From Massospora cicadina (taxonomy: Eukaryota > Entomophthoromycota > Entomophthoromycetes > Entomophthorales > Entomophthoraceae): a stretch of 64,000 nucleotides of DNA. Shown in pieces: positions 11,060 to 22,079 of this stretch. How positions within the stretch are numbered: the stretch's first letter is position 1; each line of letters opens with the position of its first letter. The notes under the pieces were generated by a model, which worked only from the letters and a program-made list of their open reading frames with translations, was not told the DNA's origin and did not search any database. The DNA lies in contig JAKSZP010009660.1 in assembly GCA_022478985.1 (NCBI GenBank), positions 1-64,000 of the forward strand. Reading direction: 5' to 3'. A program made the position numbers and the translations under genes.

Positions 11060-12250
11060 ATCCTTCACTTTTTACAGTGTATGGCGAAATGTCCTTTCCT
11101 GCCACACTGATAGCAGACCTTCTCCTTCTTTTTTAACCGTCTTAATTCTTTGGGCTTACTTCCAAGAACGGTTCAATTGGTAGCCTCCTTAGCTCCTTCA
11201 TTTCCCTTCATGGGATTTGGATTTTGTACTGGATTGGACTTGAAGCTTCTATTTGGGGCGTCGAATGTTGCTCCCAAAATCTTCAAGGTGTCTACCATTT
11301 GCAAGGTAGTTATTTCTTTCACAAGCACAGAATACATCATGTGATGCAAACTGTGATAGGGCTGAAGTGCCACTTGCAATGTGATTCAAGCATCAAAGTC
11401 ATCCAATACTTTTGCTCTGGCCAGGATCTGTGACTCCTGGTAAAATCAATTTGCAAAGCTAGCAAGAGGCTCGTTTTTTGGAACTGGATTCCCATAAATT
11501 CTTGCTTGCATTTTGACATGCATGTCAGACTCCCAAACTCCTTCATGATGGCCAACTTTGCCTCTGCATATGACCAGCTGTCTCCCTCCAGGTGAGGTAA
11601 CACTAAGTTTTGACATTAAGTGTATAGGCAATTCATGACCATCAACACCTTTTGATGATCTCCATAGCATTCATGGTCATGTCAAACAGTTGGAAAAAGG
11701 CTGGAGTGTTATCCCAATGGAACGTTGGCAATTTGGCGTTGCCCTAAATTCCTTTGAGTTATTTCTGGCTGATTCTCTCAGTTCAGCTACTCAGCTAACT
11801 TGCGGAGTGACTTCAGGCATCATCTTCAAAATGGCATTAAAAGTGGGCAGCATGTTCCTTGGGGTATTCGACTTCTAAAGTATCATGCAAGGACTTCTTT
11901 CTTGGCATCGCTTGCCATATCAGGCTCACAAGCACATCTGTGAGCTTTAAGTTCCTCAACTTGTTTAATTAATATTCTAAAATCTGCACCAAAATTTCTT
12001 GAATGAATGCGATCTGCTTTTTGCTCTGTTTTCAGGTATAAGACCTCTCAAACGAGGTCCCCTTCTTTTTTCTTCAACAAGTTTACTTTGCCAAGTAACT
12101 CATTCCCAGATCTTGCTACATTCTCTATTCCTTCTTCCACCTTGGAGATCATTATTCCAAGGCCACAAACTCCCAATGGTCCACTGAGTTTAAGGCATTC
12201 TGGTTTACAGTGGCTAACTAAGTCCACAGCTTGTGTAGCTCTTCTTTGTA
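11060..12250 (-). pseudogene. E2 gag with CCHC zinc knuckle
   Basis: Minus-strand blocks EGDSWSYAEAKLAIMKEFGS and, further on, GATFDAPNRSFKSNP lead to a perfect zinc knuckle CYQCGRKGHFAIHC (C-X2-C-X4-H-X4-C) at 11074-11115, followed by a stop. The core (11337-11670) matches the gag of E5, which has HTWREVKEALIIEFGS at the same place. Gag forms the particle and binds the RNA. The N-terminal part (11700-12250) is in several broken frames. Confidence 0.85.
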
Positions 12251-12280
12251 CGACATAAACATAGATTCTTCACTCAACTA

Positions 12281-12298
12281 CCCCTGTAGTGAGCACCA
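12281..12298 (-). promoter_or_regulatory. E2 primer-binding site
   Basis: The minus strand just inside the 5' LTR reads TGGTGCTCACTACAGGGG. It starts with TGG, as expected for pairing to a tRNA CCA end. The implied tRNA 3' end (AGTGAGC plus discriminator A plus CCA, preceded by a CCTGT T-stem) has believable tRNA geometry, but I cannot name the tRNA. The same 18-mer occurs exactly at 52552 and with 2 mismatches at 55378. Its first 17 nt recur with 2 mismatches at 45859. Confidence 0.8.
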
Positions 12299-12301
12299 AC
12301 T

Positions 12302-13488
12302 TGTAAAAATTTACTCTAGTGGTTGTTATTAACAAGCAACCCAGTAACCTTTTAACTGCACAGGTTCAGTTTCCTCGTGCACTTTGTCGCATTGTGTAGT
12401 AGAGTGTATTATTAATCAATAAATAGTATGGAGACTATTATCTGTAGTTGAGTATGAATTATGGTTTGGCCCAACACTTAGCCAGTATTCCTGATTAAAT
12501 ACTTGTGAAGTTTTACTTGTAGGGATTTGTTCCCTATGCTCTTGTCCACCCAATCTTCACTGAGATACCCCGGTGACAGTATCTTTCAGCCCAACACACA
12601 GTTGGCAGCTATCCCTGATTGTGGTTCCTTCTTCTCTAGATCCCCACTCAGATCTTTACTTTTCTCTCTGAGATTCTTCCAATTATTGCCCTCTGCAATA
12701 ATATTCTTGAGATAGAACAACACAATAGAAGTTGATAGTCTAACTATACATCAAATTGATAATGTAACTAGTGTTAATACTGTAAACACTGGTTTTCTTT
12801 AATACTCTAAATACTGTTTTTTAATACTCTAAATACTGTTTTTTTATTATAGCAAATCCTAGTGAATATATATAGTGGGGAATTTGGCTGTCTAGCCCTT
12901 GGTAGACACCTCTTCGATGAAACAGCAGCAATTGCCATTGAATCACCCATCCTTGTCTTGGCAGCGATAGTCTTCCCCATCCTGGCTAGAATACCATCGT
13001 TGGACATCCTTGAGACCTCAAATGGAAAGAATCAGAAAATGTGTCCCTAACGTTTCCATCTCAATCCAAATGAACCAACCATATTTGGCTAGCGACCTGC
13101 TTAGGTAATGGGACTTATTATCCATCATGACAGGTCACTTCACCAACCGATCAATTAACTAGTTTCAGGTGGCATCACACACCTTGCAACTTCTTATTAA
13201 ATTCCCAATCAGTTAGTGATGAAACCTAACTGATCCCAATTGGTACACCTGATAGTTAATAACTATCAGATGCCCCTATTTCATTGGTAACTCCGCCCAA
13301 TGAAATCTTAAGTATTTGTCCAGATCAATCCTCATGGATATGACCAGGCGAATATCCTAAAATACCATAAACATAGTTACTCTGAAACTTGGGCCAACCA
13401 ATTTCCTGATTCACTTCGCCTTAGGGAATTTTCCCCTAGCAATATCAGGTAATCTAGCAGGCTGGGATTATGGGCAAAAATTCCAACA
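12302..13488 (-). repeat. E2 5' LTR (right copy)
   Basis: About 1187 bp, from tgtaaaaattt to ...ttccaaca. It contains a minus-strand TATA-like run (tatatata near 12866-12873) and three short near-copies of an AT-rich unit around aatactctaaatactg at 12790-12845. Over 12527-12715 it differs from the inverted LTR fragment at 36929-37117 at a single position, and from the left LTR of E2 at about 21 positions. Confidence 0.9.
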
Positions 13489-13605
13489 GGGTTCAGGTTA
13501 ATAAATTTGATACTTTATGGTCAGTAACATATTGTGCGATTTATTGTTGAGGACTAGAGTACTCAATCGCCTCTGTCAAATTAGGTTCTGTTGTAAATTT
13601 AGTAC

Positions 13606-13989
13606 ATGTTTAATTTATTGAAGCTATGTCCACCTCATAAAGATCTTGAAGGGGTATTATGGAATGATGGAATTTTTGTGCCTTCGGATGAAGTTCAAAT
13701 ACCAGATAAATTACAATCCATTCATGGAAGTTCTTCTGCATCAGAAAATACTAAAAACACAAAAAATTGTGACCTCCAAGGTGAGCTCCTAAACTTTTGA
13801 ATCCTTTCTGAATCTGCCAAATCCTTTAATAAAGATCTTGACATTTGGGAATTAGATGAATCCAACGAATTGATAGGGAAATATTTTGATTACCAATATT
13901 CTCCCCATCTCAGCATCATTACAAAATTTTCCACACCCTACTTTAACCTGGACTTTGACCAAATTTTTAAAATCCCTACATCTAAATAA
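13606..13989 (+). pseudogene. Unrecognised reading frame X1
   Basis: One plus-strand frame stays open from ATG 13606 to TAA 13987, interrupted by a single TGA at 13798. It encodes about 126 residues, acidic and serine-rich, with blocks PSDEVQIPDKLQSIHGSSS and DLDIWELDESNELIGKYFD. I recognise no family. It lies 118 bp outside the E2 LTR and is not obviously part of a retroelement, so it could be an exon or remnant of a host gene. Upstream I see no further coding signal. Confidence 0.35.
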
Positions 13990-14739
13990 AAGTCTTATAG
14001 TTTTTATCTAAACATTTTGCATATCTTTAACTAGAAACTTTTCCTGCTTAGAATAGCAGAGATTATCCTTGTCAATGTTATTTTATTAAAAAAATTACCT
14101 GAGAGGCCTATTGTCTACTAGGCGATTCCACTGGAGCTAGAACAGATGATAATTGTGTAGCCCTTTGAAGGACCCTGCCTTCAAATTAAGGTAAAAACTC
14201 TATACTGTCTTGTGAACTCCTTTTTAAGGTCATCTTTTTTTATTTTAGCTTAATTCAACTCCTTCAGAAGTGTCTTTTTTGCTTATAATTGTTGCATTTG
14301 AATCTAGAAGACTTTGGTTATTTTTATTCAGCTGGGTGGTAAGCCTTCTTTTAAGGTTAATCAATGCAGCTTCATGAAATGAAATGGACTTCCAATTATT
14401 TCAGCGTTGCTGATGACAAGATGTTTTGACTACGTCTTAATTGTGGCTTTAACATTAATCAAGACCTCCTTAATAGCTTTAGAAATTTGGTGGGTTTCAT
14501 GGCCAAGGTCAAATGCATCAGAAGAAGTGGGTGTAATTCTAGAAAACTAAGCAATATGGTCTTTGAAGTGGTTAGATCCAAGGCTCCAGTTATCCAAAGA
14601 TGTTGTGATTTGAAAAAATACAAATTACATAGTACACACTTGACTCAGAATTCCCCATTTTAATGGCGAGAAAATTCTTAAAATATAATTATAATGTAAT
14701 AAGCATTTGAACTCGGCAATAGGAATTCTTTAACTTTAA
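13990..14739. other. No recognisable feature
   Basis: AT-rich sequence with short open stretches only. The minus strand may hold more of X2, but I cannot follow a frame. Confidence 0.4.
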
Positions 14740-15755
14740 CCAAAGTGTGATGGGATTACAATATAACTCCAATAACATCCTGTGATTCTCTTCTCACACT
14801 TCTTGTACATGGCGAGCTTTCTGTTTGTCGCTGGCTCCATCCATGTGATTTCATATAACTGAAGAAATCTGGCTATAGTTCCCTTTAAAGTAGTGAACTT
14901 AGCCTTAAATAAACGCTAAAAAATACGATCTTCTTCAGGCTTAATCTGACATATTGTATGTACCATCATCGCTGGTGTATTGGTACTGGTAGTGCATTAT
15001 CCCAAAGTAAATAGTGGTCAAAGAGGTGGAAAACGTCTCAATTACATGTTTTCCAAATATGCTTTAAGTAATTCAATTGATTGTTGTGGCTTTCCAGTTG
15101 GTAAAATTTAAGTTTAAGCCCTATATAGATTTACTTTTCCCACTATCCAAGAACTCTGACTTCTATATCACTTGAGTCATATCCAGCTCTAGTCCTTATA
15201 TGTGCCAGAAAAAGATATGACTCTTCTTACCATAAATCTCAAAAAGGCTGCACATATCTTCAATGTAAATATTTTTATGTATATAATATCTAGCGTCATA
15301 TCTTCTGGAGTTTCTTGTTCAATACTAAGTTCCCTGGCATCATTTTAAAAATACAAAAAATGCTTAATGTGTTCCCTGCTGTGAGAACCAACTAATACTT
15401 AAGTGGCTCGCTTTCTATAGTGTTGCCAATGAAAGGGTTGAGCCACTTTCAGTATATCATTTATTTGTTCATGGGGTGCGCCATCAGGAAAGATAGAGGG
15501 TCTTGTTCTGTGCATGGAACTTTTTCTCATGGTTACAAAAGTATATGGCCGTGTTGAAGCCATAGAATTATAAATAATGGGAACTACTCCAGAGAACACT
15601 GTAGCTTTTAATTTCTGCTTACCACAGGAAGGAAAATTTCAAAGCTTTTTATTAACACTATATTTAGCATTATCAGTACCAAAAAATGACAATGGTAAAG
15701 GCAGGCTTGTGAAATTCGTTTTTTTAAATTGAAAATGAAAAAGTTTACATAGCGC
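14740..15755 (-). pseudogene. Unrecognised decayed reading frame X2
   Basis: On the minus strand one frame reads from about 15755 to 15300 with only three stops (near 15639, 15399 and 15340). It shows LPLPLSFFGTDNAKYSV, GVVPIIYNSMASTRPYTFVT, SSMHRTRPSIFPDGAPHEQ and KVAQPFHWQHYRKRAT. Further left, coding-like text continues in shifted frames (ARFLQLYEITWMEPATNRKL near 14850). Aromatic, proline and basic residues are evenly spread, unlike random AT-rich sequence. I know no matching family. A transposase or a host gene remnant are both possible. Confidence 0.4.
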
Positions 15756-16384
15756 TTAAGAATTGGGGGTTTTTTAAGTTGGACTTGATTTTTATGAAAT
15801 CAAGCTTTTCTTATCTAAAGATTGTGTTTTTAGCTTGGTTTAGGTCCAGCAAAGTCCAATCATTGATTGTCTGGGATTTATGAGCTTCCTGCATAAATGT
15901 TTTGTGGAGCTATAGCCTGTTTATGCATGCGTGGCATCTGCTCTTAGTTGAGAGTGGCTCTTAATGTCTCATGATCCATGTGCTTTTGTGATTGCAATGT
16001 CATCAGTCATAACAATTGATGGCGGTTGTGAAATTAGTTTGCTTCCCATCGTAGTGATACCCAAATTGCTCATCTTTGTAAAATGTGTAATTCTCATCAA
16101 ATATAATTTTGATATTTCTTTTTTCATTAGCAGTTGAAGCTAAGGGTATAAAATGATCCTTAATGCATTACCTGCAGCATCATTGCATGGTCTTTACTAC
16201 CAGTAGCTTATGATTTTGCATCCTCCGATGTCATAATAATGGACTGGAAAATTATTTCAGCAGTCAGGGGGTTATAAATATTACATTGTCAAATCTTTAG
16301 AATAATTAAAGCCTATTATATGGCTTCAGCTTTTTGCAAATCTTTTAGAATTTTAGCAAGTTCAGTTGATAATTGGTTAAAGTT
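15756..16384. other. No recognisable feature
   Basis: AT-rich, with stops in all frames at short intervals. Nothing matching the retroelement families of this window could be read. Confidence 0.4.
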
Positions 16385-16386
16385 CA

Positions 16387-16520
16387 GGGTGGTTAGCCCA
16401 GCAGGTAAGAATGCTTCCACCCTAGTGCAGGTTTTGAGTTTGAAACCTGTACTGGCTGAAAAATTCTCAGTGTCTTATATATGTCCCAAGGTTGACCCAC
16501 CTGGAATACCCCTTTGATTA
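16387..16520 (+). repeat. tRNA-related SINE or tRNA pseudogene candidate
   Basis: The sequence tagcccagcag (16394-16404) matches the Pol III A box TRGYNNARNNG at every fixed position. The sequence agtttgaaacc (16437-16447) matches the B box GGTTCGANNCC at 9 of 11. The starts are 43 bp apart, the spacing found in tRNAs. The surrounding text also resembles a tRNA 3' half (gtgcaggtt...aaacctgtactgg). The acceptor stem does not pair, so it is not a working tRNA gene. The 3' limit is a guess. Confidence 0.5.
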
Positions 16521-16589
16521 CTATTCAGGCTAACTAAATTATAAGTACTGATGTTAGTGTTATTACATCAGGGGTTTTTAGGAGGGTTT

Positions 16590-16915
16590 TTATAGGTCAA
16601 GCAATTAATCCCTAAGTTGAGAATTTTTTAACAGGTCAAGAATTGTCAATTTGTTGAAGTTGCCATAGTCCATTAAAGGGAAGTAGGAACCACTGAATTT
16701 TACAACAAATAGATAAAGGCAACACATTGAGGGCTTCTTATTGATCTGTTCCTTCATAAGCATATCATCAAACCACTTATTAAGTGAGTCTTTCTTCTAC
16801 AAGGACAAGGGGTAGATATGAGATTTGACCCAGATTAGTCTTCATGAGTTTGAACCCAAAATCAATTTTGGTATGAGTCCAGAGATTGGAGGCCTTTGTG
16901 TAATCAAAGCGGTCT
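16590..16915 (-). pseudogene. Gypsy RT N-terminal fragment, second lineage
   Basis: The minus strand reads DSLNKWFDDMLMKEQINKKPS, later PLMDYGNFNKLTILD. This fits the start of a Gypsy RT (usual text: aLdewIddmLkkGqIrpSkSP ... VDYRgLNkiTikd). The first segment resembles chromovirus-type elements more than the E1/E2 families. Downstream RT motifs are missing; the SINE candidate lies directly to the left. Confidence 0.5.
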
Positions 16916-19170
16916 TTATAGTCCATAGTACATTCATGGAGTTATAAATTAGAGTAGGGACCGCTTTAGATTAAAGATAATCAAATAAGTACTTGGAATG
17001 GTTACCAGTCTAGCAATTTGACATTAGGAGAGTAAGAAATTAGGGGATATTCACTTTTAAATATTTTGTAACACTGGCCAACAAAGCTTGTTCAACAAGT
17101 TGGGCCCTCAGGAAAACTTTCACCACCACTCGACCCCTAGAATGACAGGGTAAAAGGAAAGGTTGATAATAACAGATGCTCTCTGAAAGGCTAAATCCAC
17201 CGTGTAAGGATATTGGAGATTATACCTCATAATTGGTGATGCTCTGTGATGTCCCACCCACCACTTAACCACAAGGGATCATGGGTAGTTCAAGAGTTCT
17301 TTTATTTTATAAGATTATAAAGTCTGGTAAGCGCCTTGTCAACCAGTACAGCTGCTTCCAGAGTTCCTAGATACATAGGAAAAATGGCAACAAACAAGAA
17401 GTAATCTGTCAAAGGTTTATTGCAGATGTATATGAGAGGATAAGAAAAAAAAAAAAAACACTATGACCCTCTACTTATTTTTTCTCTGGATGGAATTGGC
17501 CTAATGGTATTAATGAGTAGACTGCAACGCAGGCAAAAGGTAGGTGAAATAGTTTACTCACTGAGACCTTCAATTGGTGAGATAGGTTGGACATAAGGCT
17601 TTTTGGTGACAACGCCTGATATCAGATAAATAAATGTCACATTGCTCCTAGGTATCCAAGAGCTCTGGAGCCAAATGTAAGTATGGTGTAAAATGGCCCA
17701 GGACCTGGTTCCGCGCCTTGGGTGATCTGAATCAGAATCATATTTATGATGCAGTATTTTAAGTGGATGCTAAGGAGACGTGAATGATTTGGTAAGGTAA
17801 AAGGGACTTACTAACCCACTCCACTTTAAGGGTAAAAGCAAGCGTACATCATGGAACGCGGCAATAAAAATTAGAGAAATATGACCGCCCACGATGGAGG
17901 TTTCAGTTATTATTTCCAGCAGCTCAATTCTGGAGTGTCTTAAACGTAGGCCTTAAGGCAGGGGAGGCACTTTTGTGGGATCAAATACACTTAGGTATCA
18001 ATTATATAGAGAAAAATGACAGAAATGTTTACCAGTTGTGCCCCTTGAGTGGCATGAGTCATTCAGCACACTTAGTTGATCCTAATTATAAGCAGAAAGG
18101 CCACCTGTAACGAAACTTTAGTTTTACACATGTAATACCTATAAGTAAGATACTAGGGTTGTTCCATGTTTAGATGGTTGCTTTATGAGTGTTTGATCAT
18201 CAAAAACTTATATTCAACTTATTATATAGTTTATATTTAAATTTTCAAGATTTAGCCTTACAACTTGCAAACTAAACCCGAGATCAGTTAAGATACAACG
18301 CCTAACTTATTACAATAATTTAGTTCACCAGCTTTGTTCAATTTGGGCTGGTAATTCACTGAGGCCAGTTTGGTTTTTTTAATGCTTGCGACGTCCAATC
18401 TATTTAAACTTACAGATTGCACCTCAATATTCATTTTATTTAGTTTATTGTTTCTATTTAAAAATTTTAGAAATTATATTTTATAGAATATAGCAACAAC
18501 CTTTTTTGGATCAGCTCATAATTGAGACCTTTTGCCTATCACCATACCTAAGCGAGTGCAAGTCTGCCACAGGTCACATTTGACCTGATGTTGGGCTTGC
18601 AATAATTTGCTCTTGAGAAAATGCTTGGGGTTTACCTTGGAAGGAAATTAGAGACTAGGTTTGAGCGTAGGGAGCTCACTTTACTGCATCCAGATGGGAA
18701 TCACCCACCATAACTAGAAATCTCAGAAATGATACTTACCTTATCTAATAGATTGAGAAAACTCTCTCTCAGAAGAGTTTGTTGTCACGCTGGTAATCAG
18801 GCTTTAAAACATGATTGCTACACCAACCTACAGGGGTTGATAACATAAAGATCATAATTAACTCTCAAACGGTGAATGTGTAAAGATATAGTTTTGGTAC
18901 TAGCATGCTAAAAAGAAAAGGAGTGAAACAGAGTTTGAGACTTAATAAGTATAATTTTAGGGAACTGAACCTCTGAGGTTCAATACAGATAAATTGCTAA
19001 AGTAAAGGGGCATAAATTTCCAAGACATTTAACATTAGTATAATGTGGAAATTTTGACAGATCTTGTTAGATTTATTATGTCTTATGAATAAAACCAAGT
19101 GGAAATAGCTCTTAAGGTTTGGTAAGTGTTATCCAAAGTTTTTTAATCTCTTTAAACTTTTGTAAAAAGC
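16916..19170. other. Long stretch without a recognised gene
   Basis: It contains a run of 14 A at 17445-17458 and scattered short open stretches. On the minus strand at 18730-18742 there is a strong splice-donor-like sequence (AAGGTAAGTAT). I see no coding frame that can be followed and no terminal repeats. This was the LINE target region. Confidence 0.4.
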
Positions 19171-19189
19171 AATAAATCATGTAAGGCAA
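19171..19189 (+). repeat. LINE target-site duplication, left copy
   Basis: The 19-bp sequence aataaatcatgtaaggcaa is repeated without mismatch at 24445-24463. It marks the 5' edge of the LINE. Confidence 0.9.
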
Positions 19190-19556
19190 AAACTTTTCTC
19201 TCTTGTTGCAATCACTTTTGCAACTTACTCAATTCAAGTATGAATTTAGTTTTGATAATCTCACAGAGGAGATTAGTTTGCGCCAATGTCAGGGAGAAGT
19301 TGGGCAAGTAAGGTATAAGGCACAGGTGGTAGGCCCGCGACTTCCAACATTCACAAACGCCCCAGAGAAACCAGCGGATTAGATAAAAATAAAAAACTGG
19401 CGGTTACTATTTCCCCAGAAATCCTCACTTGGCAGGCGTGATGTAACCAGCACATCAACACGCCACACTCTCAACCACTCTCATCGGTGAAATACAGAGT
19501 CCAGGTGTTCCTGGATATTCAACAAACAGCGTTGTGGGAAAATTTTTTTTGGGGAT

Positions 19557-20430
19557 GTGCACACTCATTTCCTGACCGCGGTGTACGTCGCACCTCACTC
19601 CATGTCACATGGTTGGCTGGATCTCAGTTTCAAAAATAAGGGAGGCAGCAGACAAAGCTGCTGCAGTGCGCGTTGTGATCGACCTCCCCAAAGGGCAGTG
19701 GGTTGTCAAAACCAAGTGCACCAGATGTACAAAATCAACCAAATTTTCCTCACATTTGACTTTTTGCCCACTACAGTCAAGCGTGCCATTCTGGAGCAGC
19801 ACCTGAAAGCTGGTCTAACTGTATATGGAGAAATACAATCCTTCAAGATGCAACACATTATGCTGATGCCACACCTGTGCACCAGCAAAGCCATTGCAGT
19901 TCTAACCTCAACTAAGGAGTTTGCAAAGGACCTAATCCAGATCCCACACTCCACTTTTATTAATGTTGAAGGGCATACCACCCACCCTTTCTGGGTAACC
20001 GTAGATAGCGAACCCCCCCATATGCACCCACTGTGACGCGTTCAGCCATAAGGCACACGCATGCCCCACCAAGGAGGGCATCACATTCCAAGAGCACCCC
20101 TCAGCGGCCATGACCAACGGGGAGGCTCACTATGAACCAACCACCAGTACCAAAGAGGCCTTCCCATGGGGAGCATAAGGCTGCTACTTAATAGTAAAGC
20201 CTGTCTCCCCTTAAGAGTGAAAGAAGGCCAAACAGGCACACAGGGCCACAGCTAAGGAAGCGGCCAAGGTCGCCTCTGCTATCCCACACTCCCAAAGCCA
20301 GGAGGACATTGAAACCTTCACGGTGGAAGCAACTCAGAAATCCCTCAACCAATCATATTAGGATGCCCAAGCCAATTGGGCCACCCAATCTGAGGATCTT
20401 ATGGGCGACTTGATCTCACCTGAACTTTGC
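19557..20430 (+). pseudogene. LINE ORF1 (nucleic-acid-binding) with CCHC knuckle
   Basis: The frame from about 19735 reads FLPTTVKRAILEQHL, TVYGEIQSFKMQHIM and EFAKDLIQIPHSTF, then stops. The knuckle CTHCDAFSHKAHAC (C-X2-C-X4-H-X4-C, 20022-20063) lies in the next frame. The shift happens at a run of seven C (near 20014-20020), so a one-base slip separates the two. Upstream, a second frame (EAADKAAAVRVVIDLPKGQW) suggests another shift near 19735. ORF1 proteins coat the LINE RNA. The tail to about 20430 is alanine-, lysine- and glutamate-rich. Confidence 0.75.
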
Positions 20431-20645
20431 AACCAAGCCCCAATTGGAACTGATTTGGTCTCCAACCTACCTTAAAATTTTTTTTAACCCAAACGTTGGT
20501 GCACCAAACTTGTTCGCACTGCAAAAAATTCGTTTGACAGCGGGGAAACCAAAAGTGAAGACAAAAGCCAATGCAAACCTGTCTGCTAAAATTAACAAAT
20601 CTTACGATAGCGTTGCTGCAAACACCCACGCTGCCATGAAGGCCC

Positions 20646-21420
20646 ATGGGGATCAGAGGAGGCTGGTGGGCCCAGGTGCCCACCCCCTCGCACCTAAGGT
20701 GCAATGGGGAAGCCTTCACTTTAGGGATGTTGAACATTGCCGGACTCATGGCCTCTCTGTCCTGGGCTAGGAAACTGAGTTTTTACAAAAAAATTTACTT
20801 GTGGACATCCTGGCCATCCAGGAGTCCCAATTGTCCACGAGGTTTCAAGGATGCTTGGAAAACCATGCTCCTTCCTTCCCATTCATTCTGGTTTGAGCAC
20901 TGTGGGGTGCTTGTTCAGAAAAACAATTTTTTTAAATTTTTATCATCTGAATCCTTCCTCGATGGCCATGTCCTCATTTTCACATTTTCATAGACAGACG
21001 TGGCACATGCTATCATCAACATTTATGCCCTGACCTGTGCACGAGAGCGTCAGGAATTTTTTCATTAGTCCAAATCCCACTTCATTACCCCCTGACCCTT
21101 TCATAGTTGGCGACATGAACTGTTGGTTAAACACATCCATGGACCGCTGGCCTTCCTCATCCCACGCCCCCCAGGGTCACATAAAACTTCGCGTTCTAAA
21201 GGCCACCCCGCTTGGGTTATTAGACGCGCTGCTGCAGCAAGCACCGCTGCTCAAAACATGACACGCCCCCACATCCACAATGTCAATTAAGGTCTATGTC
21301 CCACATTGACCTTATCCTCACACTGGGTGAAATTTGATCCCATAATTATTAACTCCACACATCAAAAATTGATTCCTTGATCACCAGCTGGTATTGATAA
21401 ACTTGGCCATTTACCTGTCA
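20646..21420 (+). pseudogene. LINE APE-type endonuclease domain
   Basis: Blocks in order: MLNIAGL (start), DILAIQES with the catalytic glutamate codon at 20822-20824, IINIYAL (usual NVYAP) and FIVGDMNCW (usual GGDFN) near 21102-21130. These are landmarks of the exonuclease-endonuclease-phosphatase fold that nicks target DNA. Three frames are needed to read them all, so the domain is dead. Confidence 0.75.
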
Positions 21421-22079
21421 CAGTGGCTAGGGCTCCACATTGGTGCAAACTCCACCCATCTAAACTCGTGTTGCCAGGGATTTTCCAAATGGAATCAGTG
21501 ACTTTAAGAAAGAGCTATTACACGTTTTGCATGGACCCAATTTCCACATGGTCAGCCTTCAAAGTGGAACCATCTGCCACGCTCGTAACCTCTCCTCCCG
21601 ACGCTCATGAGCTACATTGGCCATCATCTCTCATGCTCTGGCAGAGTTGGCACACCTGGAGTCCAACATCCCAGCCACAGGCTACAGCCCTGCTTGGGGC
21701 CAAAAGTGGGCAGAAGCAGCTGCCAACCTTAACGCGCTTGAAAGGCAACATAAGCATTGGGTTTGTGTTCAGTACAGAGACCAGCTGCATTGCAGAGAAT
21801 TGGCACGCAGTCCAACACTTTTAAAAGTTGCACCAAGCTAGAGCGTAGGCCTGCACACAGGTGTGGAAGGTCAAGACAATTCTGTCATGGATACGCCAGA
21901 CAAAGTGGCAATCAAAATACAAAAGTATTACTCTAAAGAGTTTGTACCAATCTGATCCAATTCAAGCTGGCCAAAATGGTGAAAATTTCTCGATAGCACT
22001 CACATCTGCACCATTTCCCAATACCCAGAGTTAATGAATATGATTACTCCAAACGAACTCTAGTCCACCATATGCAGTT

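Larger units (their letters stand above)
4031..13488 (-). mobile_element. Ty3/Gypsy element E2, structurally complete but decayed
   Basis: The element has two LTRs (4031-5171 and 12302-13488) whose outer ends are TG...CA in the minus orientation. A primer-binding site lies just inside the right LTR and a purine-rich tract just inside the left LTR, which fixes transcription on the minus strand. Inside are gag with a CCHC knuckle, protease, RT, RNase H and integrase. An extra plus-strand unit lies between integrase and the 3' LTR. The 5-bp flanks (acatg on the left, gggtt on the right) do not match, and the right flank does not continue the E1 gag cut on the left, so this is not a simple single insertion. 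Confidence 0.85.

Noticed and set aside
17445..17458. Run of 14 A as a possible retrogene or SINE tail
   Set aside because: No coding text or tRNA-like head upstream and no duplicated flanks were found.
18725..18790. Start resembling a U1 snRNA 5' end (atacttacctta on plus)
   Set aside because: No U1-70K loop, no convincing Sm site and only one short hairpin follow. The same letters on minus make a plain splice-donor consensus, which is more likely chance or a minus-strand donor remnant.
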